Source of the DNA: Halomonas sp. ALS9
Lineage (GTDB): Bacteria > Pseudomonadota > Gammaproteobacteria > Pseudomonadales > Halomonadaceae
Assembly (NCBI RefSeq): GCF_001651035.1
Contig: NZ_LXRG01000163.1
Location: 124,001-188,000 of the forward strand
Reading direction: 5' to 3'
DNA: 64,000 nucleotides
Made by a program: the position numbers and the translations under genes. Under the pieces are notes generated by a model that was given only the letters and a program-made list of their open reading frames with translations, was not told the origin of the DNA and did no database searches. Below, in pieces: positions 33,931 to 42,218 of this stretch. Position 1 is the first letter of the stretch. Each line of letters starts with the position of its first letter.

Positions 33931-34704
33931 ATGAGCGAAGCAGTGATCGAGAAGGTTGATAACGATGGAGTGGTGCGACTGACCATCAATCGTCCTAAAG
34001 CGCTGAATGCCCTAAACAGCGATGTACTCTCCGCGCTGGAAGCACACCTAGTAGAGCTTGAAGCTCATCCGAACCTGCGTGCCGTGCTGATTACTGGTGC
34101 GGGCGAGAAGTCCTTTGTAGCGGGCGCCGATATCACCGAAATGCGTGAAAAAACGCCCGAAGAGGCGCGCGCCTTTGCCAGCCAAGCGCTGCGCACCATT
34201 AAACGCCTAGAGACACTACCCGTGCCGGTGGTCGCGCTGGTGAACGGGTTTTGCCTTGGCGGCGGCTGCGAACTGGCACTGGCCTGCGACTGGGCTGTAG
34301 CCAGTGACAACGCGGTGTTTGGTCAACCAGAAGTGCTGCTGGGGGTCATCCCCGGCTTTGGCGGTACCCAACGTCTGCCACGCCGCGTTGGCCCTGCTAT
34401 GGCGATTGATCTGGTCACCACCGGGCGCAAAATTGATGCCCAAGAGGCGCTACGTATCGGCCTGGTGAACCGGGTAATGCCGCAAGCGGAGCTAGAAAAC
34501 TACGTTGAAGAGTTAACCAAGCAGCTCAAGGGCAACGGCCCGCAGTCGGTGCGCGGAGCTAAGCAGGCGGTTCACGACGGGTTGGATCAAGACCTTGATA
34601 GCGCACTGGCGCTGGAAACCAGTCTGTTCGCCTTATGCTTTGCCGGTGAAGAGCAGAAAGAGGGCATGGCAGCGTTTGTCGAGAAGCGTAAAGCCAACTT
34701 CTGA
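33931..34704 (+). CDS. Enoyl-CoA hydratase (crotonase family)
   Basis: A 257-residue crotonase-fold enzyme. The oxyanion-hole blocks are FVAGADITEM and NGFCLGGGCELALACDWAVA; the two catalytic Glu positions are seen in LGGGCELAL and QPEVLLGVIPGFGGTQRLPR. It hydrates trans-2-enoyl-CoA to 3-hydroxyacyl-CoA, the step between the neighbouring dehydrogenases. ATG 33931 has GGAG seven bases before it; the longer frame from 33883 is not needed. A GC-rich hairpin with T-run ends the unit at 34775. Confidence 0.93.
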   Translation: MSEAVIEKVDNDGVVRLTINRPKALNALNSDVLSALEAHLVELEAHPNLRAVLITGAGEKSFVAGADITEMREKTPEEARAFASQALRTIKRLETLPVPVVALVNGFCLGGGCELALACDWAVASDNAVFGQPEVLLGVIPGFGGTQRLPRRVGPAMAIDLVTTGRKIDAQEALRIGLVNRVMPQAELENYVEELTKQLKGNGPQSVRGAKQAVHDGLDQDLDSALALETSLFALCFAGEEQKEGMAAFVEKRKANF

Positions 34705-34774
34705 AGCCATTTTCTAAAGCCAATTTCTTAAAACAGGCTTCTAAGCCTTACTTCGTTCCAGTTTTACTTATTTA

Positions 34775-34804
34775 GGGGGTGGCGCTTGCGTCACCCCCGT
34801 TTTA
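34775..34804 (+). terminator. Strong terminator after enoyl-CoA hydratase gene
   Basis: GGGGGTG and CACCCCC form the outer stem, with an inner CGC/GCG stem and a TT loop; GTTTTAT follows. It cleanly ends the beta-oxidation unit 70 bases past the hydratase stop and just before the LysE gene. Confidence 0.8.
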
Positions 34805-34847
34805 TGCTCAAAGGCTTCTTACTACGAATCTCTTCGGAGTCGCCACG

Positions 34848-35465
34848 ATGCAATGGGCTGCATTTATCCTCGCCGCGCTTGGTTTTGCCTACTTACCTGG
34901 ACCTGCGATGCTGTATACCGCAGCGCAAACCCTGGGGCGTGGCCGACGAGCAGGGTGGTTAGCGGTCATGGGGGTGCATATGGGCTGCTATGTCCATGTG
35001 ATAGCAGCCGCGCTGGGCTTGGCACTGCTGTTTGCGGCGATCCCGCCTGCTTATATCGCCATGAAAATTATCGGCGGGCTTTACTTGCTCTGGATGGGGC
35101 TACGGCTATGGCAGCAGGGCATCCGCGCCCATGGCGATGAGGTTCCGCTGGCCACCACTAAACGCGTGCTGCGCGATAGTTTTCTGGTGGAGGTGCTTAA
35201 CCCTAAAACCGCACTCTTTTTCGTTGCCTTTTTGCCCCAATTTGTGCAGCCCGAGAGCGCGATGCCGGTGGCATGGCAGTTGCTCTGGCTGGGGATTGCC
35301 ACCAATGTGCTATTTTCCTCTGCGGATGTGGTGGTGGTGCTACTGGCGAGTCCCTTACGTAAATGGTTACAAAAATCCCACGGCTCTTCCCGCCTGATTC
35401 AGCGCATTGGCGGTGGCGTATTAATGGGACTGGGCGGTAACACGTTGGCTCAAGCGGCGCGATAA
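34848..35465 (+). CDS. LysE-family amino-acid/metabolite exporter
   Basis: A 205-residue inner-membrane protein with about six hydrophobic segments. GFAYLPGPAMLYTAAQTLGRGRRAG carries the family's N-terminal GPxxL-type motif and DSFLVEVLNPKTALFFVAFLP the NPK motif of the RhtB/LysE group. It probably exports an amino acid or homoserine lactone-like compound; the substrate is not readable. ATG 34848 has GGAG upstream; the longer frame crosses the preceding terminator. Confidence 0.9.
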   Translation: MQWAAFILAALGFAYLPGPAMLYTAAQTLGRGRRAGWLAVMGVHMGCYVHVIAAALGLALLFAAIPPAYIAMKIIGGLYLLWMGLRLWQQGIRAHGDEVPLATTKRVLRDSFLVEVLNPKTALFFVAFLPQFVQPESAMPVAWQLLWLGIATNVLFSSADVVVVLLASPLRKWLQKSHGSSRLIQRIGGGVLMGLGGNTLAQAAR

Positions 35466-35516
35466 GGATGCCTGCCCAAATCAGCTAATTCTGTATCTTC
35501 TTATAAGGAGCGCTGC

Positions 35517-36218
35517 ATGTTTGATCTGTATATTGCCAACAAGAATTACTCGTCCTGGTCTCTGCGCCCTTGGGTGCTGATGAAGGCGCTGGAGATTCCG
35601 TTTAAAGAACATCTAATGCCCTTTGAAGGGGGCACTGGTGCAAGCCATGATACCTTTATTCGTTTTTCTCCCTCGGGCTTAGTGCCCTGCTTGGTAGATG
35701 TGGCAGGCGCAGGTGAGCTGGCCGTGTGGGACTCCCTGGCGATTGTCGAGTATCTGGCCGAGCAACACGCCAACGTTTGGCCAAGTGATAAGACTGCCCG
35801 TGCCTGGGCACGCTCAGCCACTGCCGAAATGCACAGCGGTTTCGGTACGCTGCGCGACGAGTGTCCGATGAATTGCGGTATGCGGGTGGCATTGAACAGC
35901 TTATCGACCAAACTTAAAACGGATGTGGCTCGCTTGGATGCACTATGGCAGCAGGGACTTGAACGTTTTGGCGGGCCTTTTTTAGCCGGCGAGCGCTTCA
36001 CTGCGGTCGATGCCTTTTATGCCCCTGTTGCGTTTCGCGTACAAACATTCAACTTACCGCTCAGTGACGCTTCCCAAGCGTATGTTGAACACTTATTAGC
36101 GCTACCTGCCATGCAAGCGTGGTATCAAGCCGCGCTTGAGGAACCATGGCGCGAGTCCATGCATGAAGCTGATACGCTGAAAAATGGCAAAGCAACGGCG
36201 GATTACCGCCAACCTTAA
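35517..36218 (+). CDS. Glutathione S-transferase family protein
   Basis: A 233-residue cytosolic GST. The thioredoxin-like N-terminal domain has the Ser pair expected at the active site (IANKNYSSWSLRPWVLMKAL), followed by FSPSGLVPCLVD with the cis-Pro and DSLAIVEYLAEQ. The all-helical domain follows from about residue 90. This is the zeta/Gst-like bacterial type without a known substrate. AAGGAG precedes the start. Confidence 0.9.
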   Translation: MFDLYIANKNYSSWSLRPWVLMKALEIPFKEHLMPFEGGTGASHDTFIRFSPSGLVPCLVDVAGAGELAVWDSLAIVEYLAEQHANVWPSDKTARAWARSATAEMHSGFGTLRDECPMNCGMRVALNSLSTKLKTDVARLDALWQQGLERFGGPFLAGERFTAVDAFYAPVAFRVQTFNLPLSDASQAYVEHLLALPAMQAWYQAALEEPWRESMHEADTLKNGKATADYRQP

Positions 36219-36288
36219 CCTACTTGGCAAATCCACCATAGATACCCTGCATCGGGTACACTGACGCAAATTTCGTTTGGAAACGTTC

Positions 36289-36828
36289 ATGGCTCTTAGC
36301 GCAACGCCCTACAAAGTTGATATTAACCTGACCGATCTGGATCGCGGGGTGTATGAAACGCTTCGTTTCACCGTGGCTCGCCACCCATCAGAGACCGAAG
36401 AGCGCATGACCGCGCGCTTACTGGCTTATGTGCTGTGGTATAGCGAAACGCTGGCCTTCGGGCGTGGGCTTTCCGATGTAGACGAACCGGCACTGTGGGA
36501 GAAAAGCCTGGATGGGCGTTTGCTGCACTGGATTGAAGTAGGTCTGCCAGATGCCGAGCGCATCACCTGGTGCTCACGGCGGGCTGAACGCGTCTCGCTG
36601 CTTGCCTACGGACGGGTCGATATGTGGGAAAGCAAAGTACTGCCCAATGTGGCATCGCTGAAAAATGTCCATGTGGCAGGGTTACCCCAGGAGGCGCTCG
36701 CGACCATTGCTAAAGACCTGCCAAGGGCGATTAATTGGGCGGTAATGATCAGCGAAGGGTCGCTATTTATTACCGATGAAAACGGCCAACATGAAATTAC
36801 CCCGCAGTGGCTGCTACGTGACAGATAG
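36289..36828 (+). CDS. yaeQ: YaeQ family protein
   Basis: A 179-residue protein of the YaeQ family, which has a PD-(D/E)XK nuclease-like fold but no proven activity. Typical blocks are YKVDINLTDLDRGVYETLRF, ARHPSETEERMTARLLAYVL and FGRGLSDVDEPALWEKSLDG, containing the conserved Glu/Asp residues. ATG 36289 with GGAA upstream is chosen over TTG 36277. The gene stands alone. Confidence 0.92.
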   Translation: MALSATPYKVDINLTDLDRGVYETLRFTVARHPSETEERMTARLLAYVLWYSETLAFGRGLSDVDEPALWEKSLDGRLLHWIEVGLPDAERITWCSRRAERVSLLAYGRVDMWESKVLPNVASLKNVHVAGLPQEALATIAKDLPRAINWAVMISEGSLFITDENGQHEITPQWLLRDR

Positions 36829-37078
36829 TGGTTTAACTTGATCATTAGCCTACAAACTTTCGTCTAGTCGACTACGCTATAAATCTAAGCAATCAACACC
36901 ATAAGGGTGGCCTATGAGCCATCCTTAATTTTTAGTATCTCAGCCTTTTTGTGTAGAAGTTTGCAAAAGTATGCTTGCTATCTTTTTGCACAATTACATA
37001 CAATCAACAATGTTTGTTGATGCTCATCAAAAAGCAGCCTCCAAAAACGCTCCCTAGAAAAATCTCAAGGAACGAGTC

Positions 37079-38068
37079 ATGAAAGCAATTACCCCTATAC
37101 GATGGCAACTACTCCCGCTGGTGGCTGTAGTAAGCCTGCTGTCTACGCTGGCGCAGGCCAACGACAGTGTCCTCTCGATTAAGCACGCAAATGATGGGAT
37201 GGCCAGCAGTGACGATGGTCACTTTACCAGCGGTTTTGAGCTTAATTGGGCGTTTGAACCTGAAGCGCAAAACTGGACACAGCGCTTGGCAACTACTTTG
37301 CCTGACAGCATTATCGGCAGCGCAGATATGGCCGCTTTTCGGCTGGTACATCAGATTTATACGCCCAACAATATTGAGCAGCGTGGGTTGATTGAAGACG
37401 ATCGCCCCTATGCAGGGATTGTTTACGGGGGTATGTCGCTCTACGAAGATGTGCCGATGGGACACTGGCGCCAAGCAACTGATCTGCACCTGGATATTGG
37501 GTTGGTAGGGCCGTCGTCACTTGCCGATAGTATTCAACGCGAAGTGCATCGCATCACCGAAAGTGACCGACCCAACGGGTGGAATAATCAGCTTGGCGAT
37601 GAAGCGATCGTCAACGTCGCGATGCGGCGCCAGTGGTGGCATAGCTCCCCATTGATCGGCAAACAGTTTGCCCATGGCCCTAGCGTCAGCGCTGCTTTGG
37701 GCAACCTCTACACCTACGCAAGCGCTGGGTATAGCGTTCGCTGGGGCGATGAGGCGCCAGGCATACCTACGCTGACACCCAACCCCGGTAGCCGCTACCA
37801 TATGGCCGCTAAAGAAGGCTGGCAGTGGTACCTGTTTGCCAGTGTAGAGGGCTACTATATGGCGCAGAACCTAACGCTTGATGGCAATACATTTAGAAAT
37901 AGCCACTCGGTTGACCGTAAAGAGTGGGTAGGTGACGTCTCCGCGGGACTGGCGCTGGCCTGGGAAGATTGGCAGGTCACTTACGCCGTAGTGCAGCGCT
38001 CACGCGAATTTGATGGGCAAGAAGAGCAGGATAAGTTTGGCTCTATCGCGCTATCCAAGCGCTTCTAA
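37079..38068 (+). CDS. lpxR: Outer-membrane lipid A deacylase LpxR family
   Basis: A 329-residue beta-barrel protein with a signal peptide cleaved after LAQA. It belongs to the LpxR/DUF2219 family, which removes the 3'-acyloxyacyl group of lipid A in the outer membrane. The active-site elements of the family are visible: KHANDGMASSDDGHFTSGFE with Asn-Asp and Ser, DDRPYAGIVYG, and REVHRITESDRPNGWNNQL with the His. It ends in Phe (SKRF), as outer-membrane barrels do. The upstream 250-base gap is AT-rich and may hold stress-type control, which I cannot define. Confidence 0.9.
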   Translation: MKAITPIRWQLLPLVAVVSLLSTLAQANDSVLSIKHANDGMASSDDGHFTSGFELNWAFEPEAQNWTQRLATTLPDSIIGSADMAAFRLVHQIYTPNNIEQRGLIEDDRPYAGIVYGGMSLYEDVPMGHWRQATDLHLDIGLVGPSSLADSIQREVHRITESDRPNGWNNQLGDEAIVNVAMRRQWWHSSPLIGKQFAHGPSVSAALGNLYTYASAGYSVRWGDEAPGIPTLTPNPGSRYHMAAKEGWQWYLFASVEGYYMAQNLTLDGNTFRNSHSVDRKEWVGDVSAGLALAWEDWQVTYAVVQRSREFDGQEEQDKFGSIALSKRF

Positions 38069-38217
38069 CGCCTTAACGGTAGCGAACGCCCAACTAGTTC
38101 CTAGGCAGAGTGGCGGGATTCAATACCCTCCTAGCGTATACAACAGACTCAGGGCTGCTAGCCTAAGCAGAGGAGTGTGATGTTCATATACCAATCGGCG
38201 TTTAGGAGAAAGGCTCA

Positions 38218-38751
38218 ATGGAACTGGTTTTTTTCAATAGCTGGGGCAGTTTATTACGCATTGTGATTGTTGGGCTACTGGCATACGCAATGCTCGTTCT
38301 TTTTCTGCGCCTGTCAGGCAATCGAACGCTTTCGAAAATGAATGCCTTCGACTTAATCGTTACGGTCGCACTGGGTTCCACGCTAGCAACTGTATTGTTA
38401 TCTAAAGATGTTGCCTTGGTGGATGGAGCGGTTGCTTTAGCACTGCTGATCTCTCTTCAGTTTGCGATTACGTGGACAAGCGTTCGATTTCTTTGGGTTC
38501 GTCGATTCGTCACTGGCGAACCGCTGATGTTGCTCTATCAGGGGGAGTTTCTATTAACGTCTTTGCGTCAAGCGCGGGTAACCCAAGACGAAGTTCTCTC
38601 GGCCATTCGCAGTAGTGGGCTGAGTGACGTGACCGCAGTAGAAGCGGTGGTGTTAGAAACCGATGGTTCGTTAAGTGTCGTCAAGCGTCAGGCAGAGAGC
38701 CGTCATTCGAGCCTAGAGGGCGTTCGTGTGGAGCATCGTTCAGACCCTTAA
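38218..38751 (+). CDS. DUF421 (YetF-type) membrane protein
   Basis: A 177-residue protein with three N-terminal hydrophobic segments and a soluble C-terminal domain. RLSGNRTLSKMNAFDLIVTVALGS is the hallmark of the DUF421 family, and EVLSAIRSSGLSDVTAVEAVVLETDG marks its cytoplasmic or periplasmic domain. The function is not established; YetF relatives are small membrane proteins linked to spore germination or stress in other bacteria. AGGAG precedes the ATG. Confidence 0.88.
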   Translation: MELVFFNSWGSLLRIVIVGLLAYAMLVLFLRLSGNRTLSKMNAFDLIVTVALGSTLATVLLSKDVALVDGAVALALLISLQFAITWTSVRFLWVRRFVTGEPLMLLYQGEFLLTSLRQARVTQDEVLSAIRSSGLSDVTAVEAVVLETDGSLSVVKRQAESRHSSLEGVRVEHRSDP

Positions 38752-38823
38752 ATAATCCGCCATTCGCGTTTGAGGTCGGCGGTGTTACTCTATGCTGCTT
38801 TCCACGCATGCTAAGGGCAATTT

Positions 38824-39138
38824 GTGAAAATCAAAGCGGATCTCTCTATTCTAGATATTATTGGCCATCTGATCATTTGGGTGGTATTGAGCATTATTAC
38901 CTTGGGTATAGCGCTATTTTTCTTCCCCTACTCATTTTCACGGTTTGTTATTAACCGTACCTCGGTCGTTGACACTGCTGGCGTAGAGCGAAAAATGATT
39001 TGCGATATAAATCTGTTCAGCAATATCGGCCATATCATTCTATGGATGCTGATTTCGCTGGTTACCTTTGGTTTAGGGTATATTTTCTACTTCTATCGGG
39101 TTTGGAACTACGCTTTGAATAACTCGCGCTTTGAATAA
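38824..39138 (+). CDS. Small membrane protein with internal duplication, GTG start
   Basis: A 104-residue hydrophobic protein of unknown function. Its two halves resemble each other: IIGHLIIWVVLSIITLGIAL followed by FFFPYSF, and NIGHIILWMLISLVTFGLGY followed by IFYFYRVW, so it probably arose by internal duplication. I see two long hydrophobic segments plus short aromatic-rich membrane stretches. The start is GTG with AAGGG upstream. The last codons and the TAA lie inside a 16-bp tandem repeat, so unit loss could change the C-terminus. Confidence 0.72.
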   Translation: MKIKADLSILDIIGHLIIWVVLSIITLGIALFFFPYSFSRFVINRTSVVDTAGVERKMICDINLFSNIGHIILWMLISLVTFGLGYIFYFYRVWNYALNNSRFE

Positions 39139-39200
39139 CTCGCGCTTTGAATAATTCGCGCTTTGAATAATTCGCGCGTTGAATAACTCACGGGTTGAAT
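39107..39200 (+). repeat. 16-bp tandem repeat spanning a stop codon
   Basis: Five 16-base units ending CTTTGAAT or a variant follow a partial unit. Units at 39121 and 39137 are identical (AACTCGCGCTTTGAAT); those at 39153, 39169 and 39185 carry one to four changes. The first units include the end of the small membrane protein gene. Confidence 0.85.
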
Positions 39201-39237
39201 AGCGTTTAAGCGTGCAAACCTGTATTTAGCATGCCTT

Positions 39238-39276
39238 AGGGCCTACGTTGAGAGATCAAGCGTAGGCCCTTTTTTG
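39238..39276. terminator. Terminator between small membrane gene and yghU
   Basis: AGGGCCTACG pairs with CGTAGGCCCT around a 13-base loop that can itself pair in part, followed by T6. It can serve the rightward gene and, in the other direction, the convergent yghU gene. Confidence 0.8.
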
Positions 39277-39293
39277 ATGGCTATTTACTCAGA

Positions 39294-40166
39294 TCACTCA
39301 CTATCAGTTAGTTTGTCCTGCGTTTTGAGCTCGAAGTCGCTGGCGTCATGACGCTCGTGCAACTGCTCATGAGGTTCGCCAAAGCTGCGGTTGACCATGC
39401 GGCCGCGTTTAACGGCGGGGCGTTCGTCAATCTCTTCGGTCCAACGCAGAACGTTCTTGTAGGTGTGTGCCTCTAGGAATTCGGCTGCTTCATAGACGCG
39501 ATTTTTCACCAGCGCGCCGTACCAGGGGTGAATCGCCATATCGGCAATGGTGTACTCATCCCCCGCCATAAAGCGGTTTTCCGCCAAGTGGCGGTCAAGT
39601 ACATCAAGCTGGCGCTTTACTTCCATGGTGTAGCGGTCAATCGGGTACTGGTATTTCTCCGGCGCGTAGGCGTAAAAATGGCCAAAGCCACCGCCTAGCA
39701 TCGGGGCGCTGCCCATTTGCCAGAACAGCCAGGAGAGGCACTCGGTACGTTTCACCGGGTCGCTGGGTAAGAAAGCGTTAAACTTTTCAGCCAAGTAAAG
39801 CAGGATAGCGCCGGACTCAAACACCCGTTGAGGTGGATGAGTAGAGTGATCCATGAGTGCGGGGATTTTGGAGTTGGGGTTCACCTCGACAAAGCCGCTG
39901 CTGAACTGATCGCCTTCGCCAATTTGAATCAGGTAAGCGTCGTACTCGGCGCCTGTTACACCTCTTTCCAGCAGCTCTTCCAGCATCACGGTGACCTTGA
40001 CGCCGTTAGGCGTGGCAAGGGAGTAAAGCTGCAGCGGGTGTTTACCCACCGGCAGTGCTTTTTCATGGGTCGGGCCGGCAATGGGGCGATTGATATTGGC
40101 AAATTTACCGCCGTTGCCCGGTTCCCATTGCCAAACCTTCGGGGGCGTATAGGTGTTGTCGCTCAT
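39294..40166 (-). CDS. yghU: YghU-type glutathione S-transferase / disulfide-bond reductase
   Basis: A 290-residue protein of the Nu-class GST group (YghU/YfcG). These have strong glutathione-dependent disulfide reductase activity. The family's extended N-terminus (YTPPKVWQWEPGNGGKFANI, then NRPIAGPTHEK) precedes a thioredoxin fold with LYSLATPNGVKVTVMLEELL and VNPNSKIPALMDHS, then FESGAILLYLAEKF. ATG 40166 has GAGG seven bases upstream and matches the usual start. It stands alone. Confidence 0.92.
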   Translation of the reverse strand: MSDNTYTPPKVWQWEPGNGGKFANINRPIAGPTHEKALPVGKHPLQLYSLATPNGVKVTVMLEELLERGVTGAEYDAYLIQIGEGDQFSSGFVEVNPNSKIPALMDHSTHPPQRVFESGAILLYLAEKFNAFLPSDPVKRTECLSWLFWQMGSAPMLGGGFGHFYAYAPEKYQYPIDRYTMEVKRQLDVLDRHLAENRFMAGDEYTIADMAIHPWYGALVKNRVYEAAEFLEAHTYKNVLRWTEEIDERPAVKRGRMVNRSFGEPHEQLHERHDASDFELKTQDKLTDSE

Positions 40167-40275
40167 GCGTATCCTCGCTATAAATAGGTTATCGATGATG
40201 TGGTGGCTCATATCATAGGCGGATAGTTGTTAGCCTGATAATAAAGTAGTCCATTTTCCCTAAATGAGGTGGCGG

Positions 40276-40971
40276 ATGCGTGTAATTGGTGTGCTAGGCG
40301 GTATGAGCTGGGAGTCGACCCAGGGCTATTACCGGGCGTTAAACGAGGGCGTCAAAGCAACGCTAGGCGGTTTTCATTCAGCTAAAATCGCGATGATTAG
40401 CGTCGACTTTGCCGAAATCGAGGCACTGCAGCAACAGGGTGACTGGAACGCGGCCGGGGATCTGCTGGCCAGTGCCGCCCAAAGCGTTGAGCGCGCGGGT
40501 GCCGACTGCCTGCTGATTGCCACTAATACGATGCATAAGGTCGCGCCCGCTGTCGCCAAGGCTATCACGATTCCATTGCTACATATTGCCGATGCCACTG
40601 CCGAGCAGTTACAGACCGACGGCATTACTCGCGTCGGGCTATTGGGTACGCGCTTTACCATGGAGCAGGACTTTTATATCGGCCGCTTAGAAGAGCAGTT
40701 TGGTATTGAGGTCGTCGTGCCGGATCAGCCTGAGCGCGATGTCGTTAATCAGATTATTTACCAGGAACTCTGCCAGGGCCGAATCGAAGATGACTCGCGG
40801 CAGCGCTATTTGGCCATCATTGATTCACTGCATGCCCAAGGCGCTCAGGCGGTAATTTTAGGCTGTACCGAAATCGCCATGCTGGTGAGCCAGCGCGATA
40901 CCCCGGTGCCGCTTTACGACACCACCGCTCTGCATGCGCAGAAAGCGGTGGCGTGGGCGCTAAGTGATTAA
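40276..40971 (+). CDS. Aspartate/glutamate racemase family protein (YgeA-like)
   Basis: A 231-residue cofactor-independent racemase. VIGVLGGMSWESTQGYYRAL opens the fold; ADCLLIATNTMHKVAPAVAK and AVILGCTEIAMLVS hold the two catalytic positions. The first position is Thr rather than Cys (ATNTMH) while the second is Cys (GCTEI), as in the E. coli L-Asp/Glu racemase type. It probably racemises L-Asp or L-Glu. ATG 40276 has GAGG six bases upstream; the ATG at 40264 is too close to its own ribosome site. Confidence 0.88.
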   Translation: MRVIGVLGGMSWESTQGYYRALNEGVKATLGGFHSAKIAMISVDFAEIEALQQQGDWNAAGDLLASAAQSVERAGADCLLIATNTMHKVAPAVAKAITIPLLHIADATAEQLQTDGITRVGLLGTRFTMEQDFYIGRLEEQFGIEVVVPDQPERDVVNQIIYQELCQGRIEDDSRQRYLAIIDSLHAQGAQAVILGCTEIAMLVSQRDTPVPLYDTTALHAQKAVAWALSD

Positions 40972-40984
40972 TCTAGCTAACAGC

Positions 40985-41419
40985 TTAGACCAATGTCAGA
41001 GTGACGTTGATATTGCCACGGGTAGCGTTGGAGTAGGGGCAGACCACATGGGCTTTATCAACCAACTGCTGGGCAACGTCTTGCTCAAGGCCGGGCAGGC
41101 TGATTTTTAGCTCAACTTCGATACCAAAGCCTGTCGGAATGGCGCCGATACCCACATGTCCATCAATTTTCGTATCCTGGGGAAGTGTTACTTTTTCCTG
41201 GCTCGCCACGTGCTTTAGTGCGCCTAAAAAGCAGGCTGAGTAGCCTGCGGCAAAGAGTTGCTCAGGATTGGTGCCATCACCGCCTGCACCGCCCAGCTCT
41301 TTAGGCGTGCTGAGCTTGACATTCAGCGCGCCGTCGGATGATTTGGCCTGTCCTTCACGGCCGCCGGTAGCGGTGGCGTGAGCACGATAAACAACGTTCT
41401 CAATAGTCGTCGTAGACAT
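40985..41419 (-). CDS. ohr: Organic hydroperoxide resistance protein Ohr
   Basis: A 144-residue thiol peroxidase of the Ohr/OsmC family that reduces organic hydroperoxides. The two redox Cys lie in [17 protein letters not shown] and [18 protein letters not shown]; the catalytic Arg-containing region is [17 protein letters not shown] near residue 20. It is downstream of the MarR-family ohrR on the same strand, the classical pair. A palindrome 70 bases before the start is a likely OhrR operator. Confidence 0.95.
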   Translation of the reverse strand: MSTTTIENVVYRAHATATGGREGQAKSSDGALNVKLSTPKELGGAGGDGTNPEQLFAAGYSACFLGALKHVASQEKVTLPQDTKIDGHVGIGAIPTGFGIEVELKISLPGLEQDVAQQLVDKAHVVCPYSNATRGNINVTLTLV

Positions 41420-41488
41420 TCTGTATCTCCTGTTAACGTTAATAATTATGATCCTACGCTTTTAATTTAGCGCAGCTTTATTTTGCGC

Positions 41489-41502
41489 GCAATATAAATT
41501 GC
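41489..41502. promoter_or_regulatory. Candidate OhrR operator
   Basis: GCAATATAAATTGC has perfect 5-base arms around ATAA, in the AT-rich gap between ohrR and ohr. OhrR binds AT-rich dyads of this kind near the ohr promoter. Confidence 0.5.
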
Positions 41503-41538
41503 AAATAAATCTACTGCCTTTCACCAGAAAGCGAATGG

Positions 41539-41997
41539 CTACTGGTTTTTTTGCAGGCTATCGCGTAGCTGCACCAAATCCTCTTTCAACGTGGTCAGTG
41601 CCTCAATCGACTGCTCGCTGGCATGCACTACACAGCTAGGAATATGGTACGCCTGTTCGCGCAATGCTTTGCCTTTGTCGGTGAGATAAAGCTCAACCAC
41701 ACGTTCGTCTTCATGGCTGCGTTTGCGGTTTAACAACTGATCGGCTTCAAGACGCTTTAGCAGCGGCGTCAGTGAGCCAGGATCAGTTAGTAGACGCTTA
41801 CTCATAGTGCCAACTGTGATGCCATCGTTTTGCCACAATACCAACATGGCAAGGTATTGCGGGTAAGTAAGCCCCAGCTCTTTGAGCAGGGGCTTATAAA
41901 CTTTGGTCATCATCAACGAGGTTGAATAGAGCGCAAAGCAAAGCTGGTGATCAAGCTCTAATTCGCTACAAGATGGTTGCACAAGTATGGGTTCCAA
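41539..41997 (-). CDS. ohrR: MarR-family peroxide sensor OhrR
   Basis: A repressor of about 150 residues. The peroxide-sensing Cys is in LDHQLCFALYSTSLMMTKVY and the winged helix spans YPQYLAMLVLWQNDGITVGT to RSHEDERVVELYLTDKGKAL. The upstream position and Ohr neighbour make the identification firm. The start is uncertain: TTG 41997 is listed, but GTG 41982, with GGA ten bases upstream, is also possible and shortens the protein by five residues. Confidence 0.9.
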   Translation of the reverse strand: MEPILVQPSCSELELDHQLCFALYSTSLMMTKVYKPLLKELGLTYPQYLAMLVLWQNDGITVGTMSKRLLTDPGSLTPLLKRLEADQLLNRKRSHEDERVVELYLTDKGKALREQAYHIPSCVVHASEQSIEALTTLKEDLVQLRDSLQKNQ

Positions 41998-42078
41998 TCC
42001 GAAATACGTAGCCTAATGTAGCGCGGGAAGCAGTAAGTGGCTATCCCTAGACGTTGGTCGTAAGTTGGCAGTTTTGTT

Positions 42079-42107
42079 TTGACACGCCCAGGGGAGGTGG
42101 CTAGCCT
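42079..42107 (+). promoter_or_regulatory. Promoter of the gluconate TRAP operon
   Basis: A perfect TTGACA -35 box and TAGCCT -10 box are 17 bases apart. The start point would fall near 42114, just before or within the GntR-like palindrome at 42119, which fits repression. Confidence 0.6.
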
Positions 42108-42118
42108 TCGCCTACTGA

Positions 42119-42134
42119 ATGTTACCGGTAACAA
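42119..42134. promoter_or_regulatory. GntR-type operator palindrome
   Basis: TGTTACCGGTAACA is a perfect 14-base palindrome at 42120-42133, flanked by A on both sides. It matches the known LacI-family GntR operator pattern of gluconate genes and sits at the predicted transcription start of the TRAP operon. Confidence 0.8.
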
Positions 42135-42163
42135 GTTGCCGGTCTTTAAGTTCTCTATAACAG

Positions 42164-42197
42164 CAGTTCGCTACAAACAACAATTCGCTACAAACAA
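42164..42197 (+). repeat. 17-bp tandem repeat in the dctP leader
   Basis: CAGTTCGCTACAAACAA is followed at once by CAATTCGCTACAAACAA, one base different. It lies in the untranslated leader 20 bases before the dctP start. Confidence 0.8.
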
Positions 42198-42218
42198 TGA
42201 GTATTTGGAGATAACGCT

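Noticed and set aside
39107..39200. CRISPR array
   Set aside because: The units are directly adjacent with no unique spacers, so this is a simple tandem repeat.
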